The position numbers were made by a program, and so were the translations under genes. A model generated the notes under the pieces. It ran no database searches. It saw nothing but the letters and a program-made list of their open reading frames with translations, and had not been told where the DNA came from. From Staphylococcus pragensis (GTDB lineage Bacteria > Bacillota > Bacilli > Staphylococcales > Staphylococcaceae), in NCBI RefSeq assembly GCF_004785665.1, contig NZ_SRPJ01000001.1, positions 310,001-374,000 of the forward strand: 64,000 nucleotides of DNA. The letters are read 5' to 3'. Of the stretch, positions 29,997-41,245 are shown in pieces (the first letter of the stretch is position 1; each line of letters opens with the position of its first letter).

Positions 29997-30294
29997 AAGC
30001 TTACTTCCTCCTAAAGTAATCATTTCATTAGTATAAGTATATATCAAAAGAGTATTGTTAAAAAGGGAAATTTTAATAGTGAAAAAGATATTAAAATATA
30101 CTATTTCAAATTAAATAAATATAACAAGTCTAAATTTTATTTTTTATAATAACCTTTAAAAGTGTTGAGAATCAAAATAATATATATTATTGAGTATTTA
30201 ATTAAATATTACTATTTGATGTTAATCAGTGATTTAAAAGTCATATTTAAATTTGATACAATAAAGATATTATTTAGAGGGGGCAACAATAACA

Positions 30295-31056
30295 ATGGTG
30301 AATTTTAAACCAGGTAAAATCAATAAACACGTTTTACATAGTAATATTTTAGAAAGAGATGTTACGCTATCTGTTTATCTGCCAGAGGATTATTCAGAAC
30401 TATTTAAATATCAAGTCATCATTTGTTTTGATGGACTCGACTTTTTACGTTTCGGGAGAATTCAACGTGAATATGAACGCTTAAGAAGAGAAGAGCAAAT
30501 TCAACGCGCTATTATCGTTGGTTTCCATTATGAGGATGTTGATAAGCGTCGAGAAGAATTTCATCCTCAAGGTAGTCGTAGTAGCAAGACGGTTCAAGCA
30601 GTGGGGAAAGAGATATTACCGTTTATCGATAACACCTTCCCAACTTTCAAAGTAGGAAATGCCAGAATATTAATGGGTGATAGTTTAGCGGGTAGTATTG
30701 CATTGCTTACAGCACTTACTTATCCAACTATATTTAGTCAAGTTGCTATGCTCAGCCCACATTCTGACGAAACAGTACTTGATAAATTGAATAGCTGTAT
30801 ACAATATAAAGAATTAACAATTTGGCACGCTATTGGTAAAGAAGAAGATGATTTCGAACTCCCAACTACTGGAGAGCGCGCGGACTTTTTAACGCCTAAC
30901 AGAGCGCTTGCTAAAGCCATTGAACAATGTAGCATTACTTATCAATATACTGAATTTGATGGTGGGCATAATTGGAAATCTTGGAAACCTATGTTAGATG
31001 ATATTTTAAATTATTTCTTAAATGAAGACATCCCATTACCATCTAATGAAGTGTAA
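30295..31056 (+). CDS. Putative esterase, alpha/beta hydrolase (YjcH-like)
   Basis: This 253-residue esterase-D/Fes-like enzyme has an N-terminal beta-sheet region, a GDSLAG nucleophile elbow with the catalytic serine, and the final histidine in DGGHNWKSW. There is no signal peptide, so it acts in the cytosol. GAGGGGG precedes the ATG. It lies upstream of the 2H phosphoesterase gene, the same order as yjcH-yjcG in Bacillus. Its substrate is unknown. Confidence 0.88.
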   Translation: MVNFKPGKINKHVLHSNILERDVTLSVYLPEDYSELFKYQVIICFDGLDFLRFGRIQREYERLRREEQIQRAIIVGFHYEDVDKRREEFHPQGSRSSKTVQAVGKEILPFIDNTFPTFKVGNARILMGDSLAGSIALLTALTYPTIFSQVAMLSPHSDETVLDKLNSCIQYKELTIWHAIGKEEDDFELPTTGERADFLTPNRALAKAIEQCSITYQYTEFDGGHNWKSWKPMLDDILNYFLNEDIPLPSNEV

Positions 31057-31214
31057 ATAGTTATATTTTTCGGGAAAAGGGTATTGATTATTAATAACAT
31101 GGTTTAAATACACTCTTTCAATAAAGAGAAAAGACAGATTAGGCTTTATATTTCAATATTGTAAACCTTTTCAAAAAATTCTATTAACTCATAACCTAAT
31201 ATATAGAATTTTGC

Positions 31215-31220
31215 TATAAT
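31215..31220 (+). promoter_or_regulatory. Extended -10 before the YjcG-like gene
   Basis: TTGCTATAAT is a TGn-TATAAT extended -10, 31 bases before the start codon. No clear -35 is present. Confidence 0.5.
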
Positions 31221-31250
31221 GAAACTATGTTAAACAAAGGAGGAATTTCA

Positions 31251-31760
31251 ATGAATATAGGATTAGCATTAATTCCGTCAGAATCATTCCAAGAAGAAGT
31301 GAACGGTTATCGTAAACGTTATGATACTGAATATGCACGTATCATGCCACATATTACGATCAAATCACATTTTGAAATTAATGATGAAGAGTTAGATTCA
31401 GTAAAAGAAGAAGTTTCAAAAAGATTAGAAGGTTCAAAACCAATTGAAGTACATGCAACAAAAGCTTCAAGTTTCAAACCTACAAATAATGTTATTTATT
31501 TTAAAGTTGCTAAAACTGATGAGTTAGAACAACTTTTCGATAAATTTAATACTGGGGATTTCCATGGTGAAGCGGAACATCCTTTCGTACCTCATTTTAC
31601 AATTGCTCAAGGTTTATCTAGTCAAGAATTCGAAGATATTTATGGCCAAGTAGAATTAGCAGGGGTAGACCATAAAGAAATTATCGATGAACTTTCATTA
31701 TTACGTTTTGACGAAGAAGAAGATAAATGGAAAGTAATTGATACTTTCAAATTAGCGTAA
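31251..31760 (+). CDS. 2H phosphoesterase, 2'-5' RNA ligase family (YjcG-like)
   Basis: This 169-residue protein carries the two HxT motifs of the 2H superfamily: PHITI at about 34-38 and PHFTI at about 112-116. The ATG at 31251 follows AGGAGG at 31238-31243; a longer in-frame reading from 31227 would bury that site. It probably acts on cyclic or 2'-phosphate RNA ends, but the substrate is not known. Confidence 0.92.
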   Translation: MNIGLALIPSESFQEEVNGYRKRYDTEYARIMPHITIKSHFEINDEELDSVKEEVSKRLEGSKPIEVHATKASSFKPTNNVIYFKVAKTDELEQLFDKFNTGDFHGEAEHPFVPHFTIAQGLSSQEFEDIYGQVELAGVDHKEIIDELSLLRFDEEEDKWKVIDTFKLA

Positions 31761-31778
31761 TTATTTAATATATTGAAG

Positions 31779-31826
31779 AAGGGTCTAGAAATCAGTGTGA
31801 TAACACTCGTTTCTAGACCCTTTTTT
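31779..31826. terminator. Bidirectional terminator between yjcG-like gene and ltaA
   Basis: GGGTCTAGAAA (31781-31791) pairs with TTTCTAGACCC (31810-31820), with an inner AGTGT/ACACT stem and a T run. Confidence 0.9.
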
Positions 31827-31835
31827 AAATACGAA

Positions 31836-33032
31836 TTAAAAACGTTTTTGTTTATGCCCACTTTTCATAAAATAAATGCCATAAAATACAGCTAGCATTA
31901 AAAAGATGAATGCTGAAAAATAAAATGTATAACTTAAACCATTTGAAAACTGTGCAATAAGACCACCGAATAAAGGTCCAATCATTGAACCAAAGCCTTG
32001 TACACTGTTAAATACGCCCCATGTTTCTTCTTGTTCAGAAGAATCTATTTGACCTGCCATAAATGTATTCCAAGCTGGTAATAAAATACCATACATTAAT
32101 CCTATGAAGATAGCTACAATCCATACAACGATAATGTTAGTAACTAATGACAATCCGAAGATAAAAGCAGTAAATAATATGAAACCTGTAAAGATAATTC
32201 CATACATAAATCCTCGACTATTTCTATCGATAATCTTAGATAAAAATAGCATTGAAATAGCACAACCAATACCGCCAATCGCAATTGCAACAGTATATTC
32301 AATGGTACTCACACCAACGACTATAGTGGCATAAGTAGGTAAAATAGGAAGTAAGGCTGAGATTGAAGCGCCTTGTAATAAGATACCTGGGAATAATACA
32401 ATATGACGTTTCATTACATCAACGATTTGACCAAGTTGTTCACTAACGGGTTTAGTATTATAGTTCGTTAGTTTAATATCAACAAAGTAATATAATACCC
32501 ACGCAATAACGACCACTAGAGACATCATAAATGCAAAGCGTGTTGGATGTAATTTTACTAAGACATTCATAAATGCCCAACCTACTAGCAAACCTAATAA
32601 CCATGCAAAGTATACATATCCCATTTGTTTACCACGCTGATCCTCTTCAACACTGGATAACATAATGACCCAAATAGGACTGACAGCAATACCTAGCATA
32701 ATCGCACTAAAGATAATGATTATTGGATTTGCGGGGAAAAAGATAACTAAAAATAAACTAATGAAAGCAAGCAAAAATCCTAAAGTTAAGACGATTTTAG
32801 TTCCAAACTTTTTCAATAGGAAGCCGATGACAAAATTGGTTGCTGCATCGGAAATAAAATGAATCGATAATGCTGCTGAGGTTACTCCTACTGCAATAGA
32901 AGTGACAGTAGGTAAGTAATTAATGTAACTTAAAATATACATTCCTCTAGCAAATTCCATTAAAAATAGAATGATAAGCATTATCTTAAAGTTTTTACTT
33001 ATATTTTTATTATTTAACGAAGAACTTGGCAT
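31836..33032 (-). CDS. ltaA: Lipoteichoic acid glycolipid flippase LtaA
   Basis: This 398-residue MFS-type membrane protein has about 12 spans. In staphylococci it moves diglucosyl-diacylglycerol across the membrane as the anchor for lipoteichoic acid. I chose the ATG at 33032 because AAGGTG lies upstream. The start lies inside the 3' end of ugtP (23-base overlap), so the flippase is coupled to the enzyme that makes its lipid. Confidence 0.9.
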   Translation of the reverse strand: MPSSSLNNKNISKNFKIMLIILFLMEFARGMYILSYINYLPTVTSIAVGVTSAALSIHFISDAATNFVIGFLLKKFGTKIVLTLGFLLAFISLFLVIFFPANPIIIIFSAIMLGIAVSPIWVIMLSSVEEDQRGKQMGYVYFAWLLGLLVGWAFMNVLVKLHPTRFAFMMSLVVVIAWVLYYFVDIKLTNYNTKPVSEQLGQIVDVMKRHIVLFPGILLQGASISALLPILPTYATIVVGVSTIEYTVAIAIGGIGCAISMLFLSKIIDRNSRGFMYGIIFTGFILFTAFIFGLSLVTNIIVVWIVAIFIGLMYGILLPAWNTFMAGQIDSSEQEETWGVFNSVQGFGSMIGPLFGGLIAQFSNGLSYTFYFSAFIFLMLAVFYGIYFMKSGHKQKRF

Positions 33033-34185
33033 AAAGTGGCACCTTTCCATAAATTTCCTGTTGTTGTGATGAACTATCTAGGATATCTAATAGATCGTTA
33101 CATAGTCTATATGTTGAATAATCAACTTTTTCATTCGCCATTTTTTCGCTCATTGTTTTAAGTTTATCTTCATGATTAGTTAAATCAGACACGACATCAA
33201 TTGCTTCTTCAGGTGTATTAGCAATTTTGCCATATCCTTTTTCTTGGAAGTAATATGCATTTTCTAGTTCTTGCCCAGGAGCAGGATTTAAGAAAATCAT
33301 AGGTAAACTTCTAGTTAAGCCTTCAGAAATAGTGATACCGCCTGGTTTTGTAATCATAAGTTGGCTAGAAGCCATCCATTCATTCATGTGTTTTGTATAA
33401 CCTAAAATAAGGACATTATCATATGATTTAAATTGTAACTCTAAATTACGTTTTAATGCCTTACTTCGACCACACACCATTACAATTTGAGAATGTGGGC
33501 TTTTTTCTAAAATATTTTCAATCATATATTCAAAGCCTTTAGAAACACCAAAGGCACCAGCTGACATTAAAATAGTAGGCTTGTCTGGACTAAGATGATG
33601 CTGAGTTAACCATGACTCTTTATCAATGTCCTCTTCAAATTTATCTGAAATAGGGATACCAGTAACTTTAATATCAGATGCAGGGATACCTACATTCATA
33701 AAGTCTTTCTTCGTATCTTCCGTCGCTACATAGTATCTGTGAGAATTTGGCGTAACCCAGTTCTTCTGCAAACGATAGTCAGTCATTACAGTCGCAATTG
33801 GAATGCGCATGTTAAATTGTTCAGTCAAAACTGACATAACCGGAGTAGGGAATGTCAATAATATTAAATCTGGCTTCTCTTTGAGAAGTAAATTAATTAA
33901 TTTATTCAAGCCATAATACTTATAAAAACATTTATCTAATTCATCTGGGCGACTATAATAAAAGTTTTTATACATATTTCTAAAATATTTAAAGCTATTA
34001 ATATACCATTTCTTACATATAGAAGTTAATATAGGATGAGCTTCCATAAATAAGTCATGCTCAATCACCGTTAAGTGAGGTAAATTCATTTCATTAAGTT
34101 GATTAACGACACTTTGTGTTACTTGTAAATGACCATTTCCAAATGACCCGGTAATAATCAATAACTTTTTATTTTGAGTAACCAT
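33010..34185 (-). CDS. ugtP: Processive diacylglycerol glucosyltransferase UgtP (YpfP)
   Basis: This 391-residue GT28-type enzyme adds two glucoses to diacylglycerol for the lipoteichoic acid anchor. The N-terminal MGDG-synthase-like motif is [12 protein letters not shown], and the C-terminal nucleotide-binding part contains [23 protein letters not shown] lies before the ATG. It forms an operon with ltaA. Confidence 0.95.
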   Translation of the reverse strand: MVTQNKKLLIITGSFGNGHLQVTQSVVNQLNEMNLPHLTVIEHDLFMEAHPILTSICKKWYINSFKYFRNMYKNFYYSRPDELDKCFYKYYGLNKLINLLLKEKPDLILLTFPTPVMSVLTEQFNMRIPIATVMTDYRLQKNWVTPNSHRYYVATEDTKKDFMNVGIPASDIKVTGIPISDKFEEDIDKESWLTQHHLSPDKPTILMSAGAFGVSKGFEYMIENILEKSPHSQIVMVCGRSKALKRNLELQFKSYDNVLILGYTKHMNEWMASSQLMITKPGGITISEGLTRSLPMIFLNPAPGQELENAYYFQEKGYGKIANTPEEAIDVVSDLTNHEDKLKTMSEKMANEKVDYSTYRLCNDLLDILDSSSQQQEIYGKVPLYAKFFVK

Positions 34186-34531
34186 TAATAGTCACCCTCC
34201 AATAATTTAAATTTATCACTGATAAAAATTAGGAATATATTAAGGTTAAAATTAATATTTATGAAGAGAAATTTATAACCTATATAAAACCTATTAATTT
34301 CATTTATAGTGCATTATAGCACAATGAAATAGTGAATACTCGTTGTTTATACTTATATCCTAGCATTAAAGTGTTCAAATGTATTGCTATAAAGCTACAT
34401 ATATATAAAATTTTAAAATAATTAACTTCAAATTAATAAATAGAATTTATAAGTGAGATTGAAATGATTGTTGGATTGTGAGGAAGTATCAAATCAAGTG
34501 ATTAAATTGATTTAATCTGATAATAATGAAT

Positions 34532-34559
34532 TTATCAACGTCTTTAAAACGTGTATAAT
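34532..34559 (+). promoter_or_regulatory. murE promoter
   Basis: TTATCA (34532-34537) and TATAAT (34554-34559) are 16 bases apart, 32 bases before the TTG start. The rest of the 405-bp AT-rich spacer (34186-34590) holds only a likely extended -10 for ugtP on the other strand (34313-34318). Confidence 0.6.
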
Positions 34560-34590
34560 AGAATTATTGTAAAAAAAGGAGCGAGACATT

Positions 34591-36075
34591 TTGAATGCGA
34601 ATGAGTTGTTCGAAAAAATAAGAGTCAAAGAAGTTATTGGAACTTTAGATATAAATGTAAATGATATTACTACAGATTCACGTACAGCAAAAGAAGGAAG
34701 TATATTTGTCGCATCAAAAGGATATACTGTTGACAGCCATAAGTTTTGCCAGAACGTAGTGGATCAAGGCGCTAAAGTTATAGTAGTGAACCACAAACAA
34801 GAAATTAATGGCGATGTAACACAAATCATCGTTCCAGATACACTAAGAGTAGCAAGTTTACTTGCTCATACTTTATTTGATTATCCTAGCCAAAAGCTAG
34901 CTACATTCGGTGTAACAGGTACAAATGGTAAAACATCAATAGCTACGATGATTCATCTCATTTTCAGAGGTTTAGGAAAAGGTAGTGCATACTTGGGCAC
35001 AAACGGCTTTCAAATTAATGAACAAAAGACTAAAGGTGCCAATACTACACCAGAAACTGTTTCATTAACTAAAAAAATTAAAGAAGCGGTTGATAAAAAT
35101 GCAGAAGCGATGACAATGGAAGTTTCAAGCCACGGTTTAGCGTTAGGAAGATTACGAGGCGTAGAATTTGATGTTGCTATCTTCTCTAATCTTACACAAG
35201 ACCACTTAGACTTCCACGGTACAATGGAAGCTTATGGGCACGCTAAATCATTGCTATTCAGTCAATTAGGCGAAGACTTATCTAAAGAAAAATATGTCGT
35301 ATTAAACAATGATGATGGTTTTTCAGAATATCTAGCTTCAGTAACACCGTTTGAAATTTTTAGTTACGGTATAGATAATGAAGCACAATTTATGGCAAAG
35401 AATATTCAAGAGTCATTACAAGGTGTTCAGTTTGACTTTGTAACCCCAGTTGGCACATATCATGTTCAATCACCATATGTTGGTAAGTTTAATATTTCAA
35501 ATATTATGGCAGCAATGATTGCTGTTTGGAGTAAAGGCACTGCAATGGAAGATATTGTACGCGTCGTTAAATCATTAGAACCAGTAGAAGGTCGTTTAGA
35601 AGTGTTAGATCCATCATTACCTATTGATTTAATTATAGACTATGCTCACACTGCTGATGGCATGAATAAGCTTATCGATGCGGTTAAACCATTTGTTAAG
35701 CAAAAGCTTATCTTCTTAGTAGGTATGGCTGGAGAACGTGATTTAACTAAAACACCTGAAATGGGCTCGGTTGCATGTCGTGCAGACTATGTAATTTTCA
35801 CACCGGATAACCCAGCGAACGACGATCCAAAAATGTTAACTGGAGAATTAGCCAAAGGTGCCACACATGATAACTATGTTGAATTTGACGATAGAGCTGA
35901 AGGTATTAGACATGCGATTGACGTTGCAGAACCAGGGGATACAGTGGTTCTAGCTTCTAAAGGAAGAGAACCATATCAAATCATGCCTGGACATGTTAAA
36001 GTGCCTCATAGAGATGACTTAATCGGATTAGAAGCAGCTTATAAAAAATTTGGCGGTGGCCCAGTTGAAGATTAA
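34591..36075 (+). CDS. murE: UDP-MurNAc-L-Ala-D-Glu:L-lysine ligase MurE
   Basis: This 494-residue enzyme adds L-lysine to the peptidoglycan stem peptide. The ATP-binding motif [10 protein letters not shown] lies near residue 110. The amino-acid selectivity motif reads DNPAND, as in lysine-adding staphylococcal enzymes, rather than the DNPR of diaminopimelate enzymes. The start is TTG at 34591 with AAAGGAGCG upstream. It overlaps a small downstream gene that links to prfC. Confidence 0.97.
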   Translation: MNANELFEKIRVKEVIGTLDINVNDITTDSRTAKEGSIFVASKGYTVDSHKFCQNVVDQGAKVIVVNHKQEINGDVTQIIVPDTLRVASLLAHTLFDYPSQKLATFGVTGTNGKTSIATMIHLIFRGLGKGSAYLGTNGFQINEQKTKGANTTPETVSLTKKIKEAVDKNAEAMTMEVSSHGLALGRLRGVEFDVAIFSNLTQDHLDFHGTMEAYGHAKSLLFSQLGEDLSKEKYVVLNNDDGFSEYLASVTPFEIFSYGIDNEAQFMAKNIQESLQGVQFDFVTPVGTYHVQSPYVGKFNISNIMAAMIAVWSKGTAMEDIVRVVKSLEPVEGRLEVLDPSLPIDLIIDYAHTADGMNKLIDAVKPFVKQKLIFLVGMAGERDLTKTPEMGSVACRADYVIFTPDNPANDDPKMLTGELAKGATHDNYVEFDDRAEGIRHAIDVAEPGDTVVLASKGREPYQIMPGHVKVPHRDDLIGLEAAYKKFGGGPVED

Positions 36076-36325
36076 GCAACTTTCTGAACAAAATGAAGTT
36101 GTCAATGTATATCTTTATAAGAATGATGAGATAGAACAGCTAATGATAGCTATTCCAGACATGTTTTGGTCTGTTGAAATTGATTATAACGACATGAATA
36201 TAAATGAAATTCAAGAAGAATTAGTAATGCAATTATTTACTTTTAAAGATGAAAATGAAGCGACACGTATTGCTTCTAAATTATCTGAATGGATTGCGAA
36301 TGATTTGAAGGAGAATATTAAATGA
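36065..36325 (+). CDS. Small conserved staphylococcal protein between murE and prfC
   Basis: About 86 residues, acidic, with no recognised domain. The start is uncertain: TTG at 36065 (with GGTGG upstream) is my choice, but in-frame TTG at 36050 and GTG at 36056 are possible. It overlaps the murE 3' end by 11 bases, and its stop overlaps the prfC start as ATGA, so all three are translationally coupled. Confidence 0.75.
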   Translation: MKIKQLSEQNEVVNVYLYKNDEIEQLMIAIPDMFWSVEIDYNDMNINEIQEELVMQLFTFKDENEATRIASKLSEWIANDLKENIK

Positions 36326-37884
36326 GTTTAAAAGAAGAAGTAGAGTCAAGAAAGACGTTTGCCATCATCTCTCACCCGGATGCTGGTAAAACAACGTTAA
36401 CTGAAAAATTATTGTATTTTAGTGGAGCGATTCGTGAAGCTGGTACAGTTAAAGGTAAAAAGACTGGAAAGTTTGCTACAAGTGACTGGATGAAAGTAGA
36501 ACAAGAACGTGGTATCTCTGTAACAAGTTCTGTAATGCAATTTGATTATGACGATTATAAAATTAATATCTTAGATACACCAGGACACGAAGACTTCTCT
36601 GAAGATACGTATCGAACTTTAATGGCTGTAGACAGTGCCGTCATGGTTATTGACTGTGCTAAAGGTATCGAGCCTCAAACATTAAAATTATTCAAAGTAT
36701 GTAAAATGAGAGGTATCCCGATTTTTACATTTATTAATAAGTTAGACCGTGTAGGTAAAGAGCCATTTGAATTATTAGATGAAATTGAAGAAACATTAAA
36801 TATTGATACGTACCCAATGAACTGGCCAATTGGTATGGGACAAAATTTCTTTGGTATTATCGATCGTCATTCTAAATCAATTGAACCGTTTAGAGACGAA
36901 GAAAATGTCTTACATTTAAATGACGATTACGAATTAAAAGAAGATCATGCTATAACTAATGACAGTGCTTTCGAACAAGCGATTGAAGAATTTATGCTAG
37001 TTGAAGAAGCGGGAGAAGAATTTGATAACGAAGCTTTATTAAACGGTGAATTAACACCTGTATTCTTCGGTTCAGCTTTAGCTAACTTTGGTGTTCAAAA
37101 CTTTTTAAATGCTTATGTAGACCATGCACCTATGCCGAATGCACGTCAAACTAATGAAGACGTAGAAGTAAGTCCATTTGACGATGAATTCTCAGGATTT
37201 ATTTTCAAAATTCAAGCGAATATGGACCCTAAACACCGCGATAGAATTGCGTTTATGCGTGTAGTAAGTGGCGCATTTGAACGTGGTATGGACGTTACAT
37301 TACAACGTACTGAGAAGAAACAAAAAATTACACGTTCAACATCATTTATGGCGGATGATAAAGAGACGGTTAACCATGCCGTAGCAGGGGACATTATTGG
37401 TTTATATGATACTGGTAACTATCAAATTGGTGATACATTAGTAGGCGGTAAACAAAAATTTAGTTTCCAAGATTTACCACAGTTCACGCCAGAGATATTT
37501 ATGAAAGTGTCTGCGAAGAACGTTATGAAACAAAAACATTTCCATAAAGGTATTGAACAGTTAGTACAAGAAGGTGCAATTCAATACTATAAAACATTGC
37601 ATACGAATCAAATTATTCTTGGGGCAGTGGGACAATTACAATTTGAAGTGTTTGAGCACCGTATGAAAAATGAGTACAACGTAGATGTAGTTATGGAACC
37701 TGTAGGTAGAAAAATTGCACGTTGGATTGAAAATGAAGAAGATATTCAAGATAAAATGAATACATCTCGTTCAATCTTAGTGAAAGATAGATATGATAAC
37801 TTCGTCTTCTTATTTGAAAATGAATTCGCAACACGTTGGTTTGAAGAAAAATTCCCAGACATCAAACTCTATAGTTTATTATAA
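36322..37884 (+). CDS. prfC: Peptide chain release factor 3
   Basis: This 520-residue GTPase recycles RF1/RF2 from the ribosome. It has the P-loop HPDAGKTT, the switch region ERGISVTSS, the DTPGHEDF motif and NKLD, then RF3-specific C-terminal domains. It overlaps the preceding small gene by four bases and ends just before the terC regulatory region. Confidence 0.96.
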   Translation: MSLKEEVESRKTFAIISHPDAGKTTLTEKLLYFSGAIREAGTVKGKKTGKFATSDWMKVEQERGISVTSSVMQFDYDDYKINILDTPGHEDFSEDTYRTLMAVDSAVMVIDCAKGIEPQTLKLFKVCKMRGIPIFTFINKLDRVGKEPFELLDEIEETLNIDTYPMNWPIGMGQNFFGIIDRHSKSIEPFRDEENVLHLNDDYELKEDHAITNDSAFEQAIEEFMLVEEAGEEFDNEALLNGELTPVFFGSALANFGVQNFLNAYVDHAPMPNARQTNEDVEVSPFDDEFSGFIFKIQANMDPKHRDRIAFMRVVSGAFERGMDVTLQRTEKKQKITRSTSFMADDKETVNHAVAGDIIGLYDTGNYQIGDTLVGGKQKFSFQDLPQFTPEIFMKVSAKNVMKQKHFHKGIEQLVQEGAIQYYKTLHTNQIILGAVGQLQFEVFEHRMKNEYNVDVVMEPVGRKIARWIENEEDIQDKMNTSRSILVKDRYDNFVFLFENEFATRWFEEKFPDIKLYSLL

Positions 37885-37940
37885 GTATGGGATATTAAAG
37901 TGAAATTATAATTAAAATCAATCAATATAATCAATTATGA

Positions 37941-37970
37941 TTGTTTATTACTAAGAATATTGGTTATAAT
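37941..37970 (+). promoter_or_regulatory. Promoter of the riboswitch-terC unit
   Basis: TTGTTT (37941-37946) and TATAAT (37965-37970) are 18 bases apart, directly before the leader. Confidence 0.6.
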
Positions 37971-37997
37971 ACACATAACAAATGAATACCTATGACA

Positions 37998-38147
37998 TGT
38001 TGTCAGAGGGGAGTAACTTGAAACCACTATTTGAACAAATTGGTTTAGCACTTTATCGTCATTACGAAGTAAATACTTCCGGTAAAGTGGGCAAATGAAT
38101 TGCTAAGTGAGACCTTTGCTATTATTTAGCATAGGTCTCTTTATTTG
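37998..38147 (+). promoter_or_regulatory. Probable yybP-ykoY manganese riboswitch
   Basis: The leader has the family hallmarks as I know them: AGAGGGGAGTA near the 5' end and GTGAGACCTTTGCT near the 3' end. AGAGG (38005 region) can pair with CCTTT to form the basal stem. The competing terminator is GAGACCTTTGCT (38109-38120) / AGCATAGGTCTC (38128-38139) plus TTTATTT. It precedes a TerC-family gene, the usual partner of this riboswitch. Mn2+ binding should favour antitermination. I could not check it against a covariance model. Confidence 0.75.
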
Positions 38148-38174
38148 TATAAAATGAAAAAGGAGTTGTCCCCT

Positions 38175-38969
38175 ATGGATCCGAGTTTAATATTACCGTA
38201 TTTGTGGGTAATCTTAGTCCTTGTATTCTTAGAAGGATTATTAGCAGCAGACAATGCTGTTGTAATGGCTGTAATGGTAAAACATTTACCACCTGAGCAG
38301 CGTAAAAAAGCACTATTCTATGGCCTTTTAGGCGCATTTGTATTCCGTTTTATTGCATTATTCTTAATTAGTATTATTGTTAATTTCTGGTTCATCCAAG
38401 CTCTTGGTGCGGCATATTTAATCTTTATGTCCATTAGAAATCTATGGAATTTCTTCCATAAGAAAGAGGATGAACATGAAGCTGGAGACGATCATCACTA
38501 TGATGAATCTGGCGTTGAAAAGAAAGTAAGTCCTTTACAATTCTGGGGCACTGTATTTAAAGTAGAATTCGCAGATATCGCATTTGCCATCGACTCTATG
38601 TTAGCTGCTATGGCAATCGCCGTAACACTTCCTAAAATGGGCATTCACTTTGGTGGAATGGATTTAGGTCAATTTGGTGTTATGTTTATAGGCGGAATGA
38701 TTGGTGTTATTTTAATGCGTTTCGCTGCCACATGGTTTGTTGACTTATTAAATAAATACCCAGGCTTAGAAGGAGCTGCCTTCGCTATCGTTGGTTGGGT
38801 AGGTATTAAATTAGTCGTTATCGTGCTTGCTCATAAAGATATCGGTATTTTACCTGAAGACTTCCCACATGGTGCTCTATGGCAAACTATCTTCTGGGTT
38901 GTTATGATTTTATTAGTTGTAATTGGCTGGTTAACATCAGTACGCAACAATAAAAAGAAAGCAAAATAA
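38175..38969 (+). CDS. TerC-family membrane protein (YkoY/YjbE-like metal exporter)
   Basis: This 264-residue protein has about seven membrane spans. It carries the family motifs LEGLLAADNAVVMA near the start and FADIAFAIDSMLAA in the centre, whose acidic residues bind metal. A His/Asp/Glu-rich loop (HEAGDDHHYDE) sits between spans three and four. Members export Mn2+ to metallate exoproteins. I chose the ATG at 38175 with AGGAG nine bases upstream. The upstream riboswitch supports a Mn2+ role. Confidence 0.9.
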   Translation: MDPSLILPYLWVILVLVFLEGLLAADNAVVMAVMVKHLPPEQRKKALFYGLLGAFVFRFIALFLISIIVNFWFIQALGAAYLIFMSIRNLWNFFHKKEDEHEAGDDHHYDESGVEKKVSPLQFWGTVFKVEFADIAFAIDSMLAAMAIAVTLPKMGIHFGGMDLGQFGVMFIGGMIGVILMRFAATWFVDLLNKYPGLEGAAFAIVGWVGIKLVVIVLAHKDIGILPEDFPHGALWQTIFWVVMILLVVIGWLTSVRNNKKKAK

Positions 38970-38984
38970 TATATAATATACATT

Positions 38985-39034
38985 TAGTGTCTTTCTAAGT
39001 TTAATTTTAAACAAACTTTGAAAGACACTTTTCT
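38985..39034 (+). terminator. terC terminator
   Basis: AGTGTCTTTC (38985-38994) pairs with GAAAGACACT (39020-39029), followed by TTTTC. The remaining spacer to 39343 (about 310 bases) contains no gene or clear promoter. Confidence 0.75.
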
Positions 39035-39343
39035 TATAAAATTAAGAAAATAAACGGTCTATTCATTGCTTATTAGTACTTTTGATATTAAAATTTAATT
39101 AATGAATAAATTACTTAAAATTAACAAATTTTATTAGGCATCTTCTACTTGCCTATAAGTTAGAATTTGCAAGACTGTTAGAAAGCCCTTGTCAATCGAG
39201 GAAACGAAATACGTAACAACGGGTGTTTACTTTGTGTAAATGAGCTAGTTATGTATAAGTTGATGAAGAGTGAAAGAGTTTGTCTATAGTCTAAAATGAT
39301 ACATATTTATAGCTAGTGATTATAATGTTAGGAGTGGACAGCT

Positions 39344-41227
39344 TTGAATAATGATAAAAAGCACGTCATACCACGCGATAGATATCGTCGTAAGCGTCAT
39401 GAATATTTTCATAATGAAGAACGTGAAGAAAGAATTGCGCGTGAGAAAGAGCAACGTGAACGTTTAGCTGAAAAAGAGCAACAATTAGTAAAAGTAAATG
39501 AAGAACGTGTTCGAGATAATTTAAGAAAAGCTAGAATTGAAAAATTAACACAAGAAGAAATACAACAGCAACAACATGAAGCCAAATTAAGAGCAAATAA
39601 CAATAGTTCTTCAACCAATGAAAATAAAGAACATAATTTAACATTGCCTGAAGAACAACGTTTAAACGAAGAAAAAAATAATGCGACAGATAGCGATCAA
39701 TTAAAACATCAGCGAAACAAAGAAAATTCAACTGAAGAAAAAGAATCTCAACCTGTATATAGTAGGGTAAACAAAAATAAAGAAAAAGATACGCAAGCTA
39801 CTAAAAATAAAGATAAAACAAAAGAGCAAAAAGTTGAAACAGTCTATGATAATCAAACAAATGACATAGATAGTAAGCGTGAACCACATAGTGTAGTCAA
39901 TAACACAACATCAATAGAGAAAAACAATGAAGAAAATAAATATGATACAAAAGATAATCACAAAAAAACATCTACTCAAAAAGTAAAAGAAGATAAAGAA
40001 TTAAAGGCTCAAGAAGCATCAAGAGATGAAAATAACGCTAAGAAGAACTTTGATTCTCAAAATGAAACCCAACCGACAAAATCAAATAATAGTAATGAAA
40101 TGATGGATAAAGTGAAAGTCTTTCTACAACGTCACTGGATTAAGATTGTTATTGCTATCATTATTCTATTATTAATTTTAGTACTAAATTCGATTTTTTC
40201 TCACTCAAAACATAATCAAAATATTAATCAAAGCGAAAATAACGATAAGAAGTATACCACAACTATGAAAATTGCTAATAATGCTGTTAAATCAGTCGTA
40301 ACAGTCGAAAGTAACACACCTAAGAATACTTCAGTTCAAAAAACAAATACAAATTCAGATAATGAACTTGGCTCAGGTGTCGTCTACAAAACTGTAGGCG
40401 ACACTATTTTTATTTTGACCAATACACATATTATTGATCAAAGCGACGATATTAAAATAACTTACGATGATAATAAAACTGTACAAGCAAAAGTTGTAGG
40501 TAAAGACAAATGGTCTGATGTAGCAGTGCTTAAAGTGAAATTAAAAGATGGTAATATTAAACCGCTTCATATTGGAAACTCAAATCATTTAGTAGTTGGG
40601 GAATCTATTATAGTTATAGGAAATCCGCTAGGAAATGACTTTAAAAATACTGTTTCTAAAGGTATTATTTCAGGAATTAATCGTTTAGTACCAGTCGATT
40701 TTGATAAAGATAATAATAATGATGAACTCATTAAAGCCTTTCAAATTGACGCGCCTGTGAATCTTGGTAATTCTGGTGGTCCGGTCATCAATAAAACCGG
40801 AGACTTAATAGGGATAGTATCTCTCAAAATAAATATGCCAAGTATTGAAGGAATGGGCTTTGCAATACCTATTAATGAAGCACAATCTATAGCTAATGAA
40901 TTGGAAAAAAACGGGAAAATTGAGTATCCAAATACTGGAATAGCAATTGAAAACGTAAAAGACATGAACAGTTACGAAAGAAAAATGATTAAGTTACCTA
41001 ATGAAATTAACCAAGGTATTGTAGTTAAAAATTTAAAAGATGGTGGGTTAGGAGAAAAATCTGGTTTAAAAACTGGCGATGTCATTGTAGAATTAGATAG
41101 TAAAACTTTAAAAAATAATTTACAGTATAGACAAATTCTTTTTGAACACAGACAAGATTTAAAAACATTGTCCGCGAAAATTTTTAGAGAAGGAAAATCT
41201 CAAAAGATAAAAATAAAATTAAAATAA
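39344..41227 (+). CDS. Membrane-anchored HtrA-like serine protease
   Basis: This 627-residue envelope quality-control protease has a very hydrophilic Lys/Glu/Asn/Gln-rich N-terminal region (1-260). A single membrane span follows at about 266-288, then a trypsin-like domain with catalytic His (LTNTHII, about 362), Asp (WSDVAVL, about 391) and Ser (GNSGGP, about 475). A PDZ domain closes the protein. The start is TTG with AGGAG nine bases before. The long charged N-terminus is typical of the staphylococcal HtrA next to ktrD, here somewhat shorter than I recall for S. aureus. Confidence 0.92.
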   Translation: MNNDKKHVIPRDRYRRKRHEYFHNEEREERIAREKEQRERLAEKEQQLVKVNEERVRDNLRKARIEKLTQEEIQQQQHEAKLRANNNSSSTNENKEHNLTLPEEQRLNEEKNNATDSDQLKHQRNKENSTEEKESQPVYSRVNKNKEKDTQATKNKDKTKEQKVETVYDNQTNDIDSKREPHSVVNNTTSIEKNNEENKYDTKDNHKKTSTQKVKEDKELKAQEASRDENNAKKNFDSQNETQPTKSNNSNEMMDKVKVFLQRHWIKIVIAIIILLLILVLNSIFSHSKHNQNINQSENNDKKYTTTMKIANNAVKSVVTVESNTPKNTSVQKTNTNSDNELGSGVVYKTVGDTIFILTNTHIIDQSDDIKITYDDNKTVQAKVVGKDKWSDVAVLKVKLKDGNIKPLHIGNSNHLVVGESIIVIGNPLGNDFKNTVSKGIISGINRLVPVDFDKDNNNDELIKAFQIDAPVNLGNSGGPVINKTGDLIGIVSLKINMPSIEGMGFAIPINEAQSIANELEKNGKIEYPNTGIAIENVKDMNSYERKMIKLPNEINQGIVVKNLKDGGLGEKSGLKTGDVIVELDSKTLKNNLQYRQILFEHRQDLKTLSAKIFREGKSQKIKIKLK

Positions 41228-41245
41228 CGTTGAGGTGACAAGTTA

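Noticed and set aside
38018-38098. 26-codon frame starting TTG with a GGGGAG ribosome-like site, before terC
   Set aside because: It lies within the predicted riboswitch aptamer, and the GGGGAGTA is a conserved riboswitch element, so it is unlikely to be a translated leader.
39321-39326. TATAAT directly before the htrA-like gene
   Set aside because: It lies only a few bases before the ribosome site, so a transcript from it would lack a usable ribosome site; no -35 matches.
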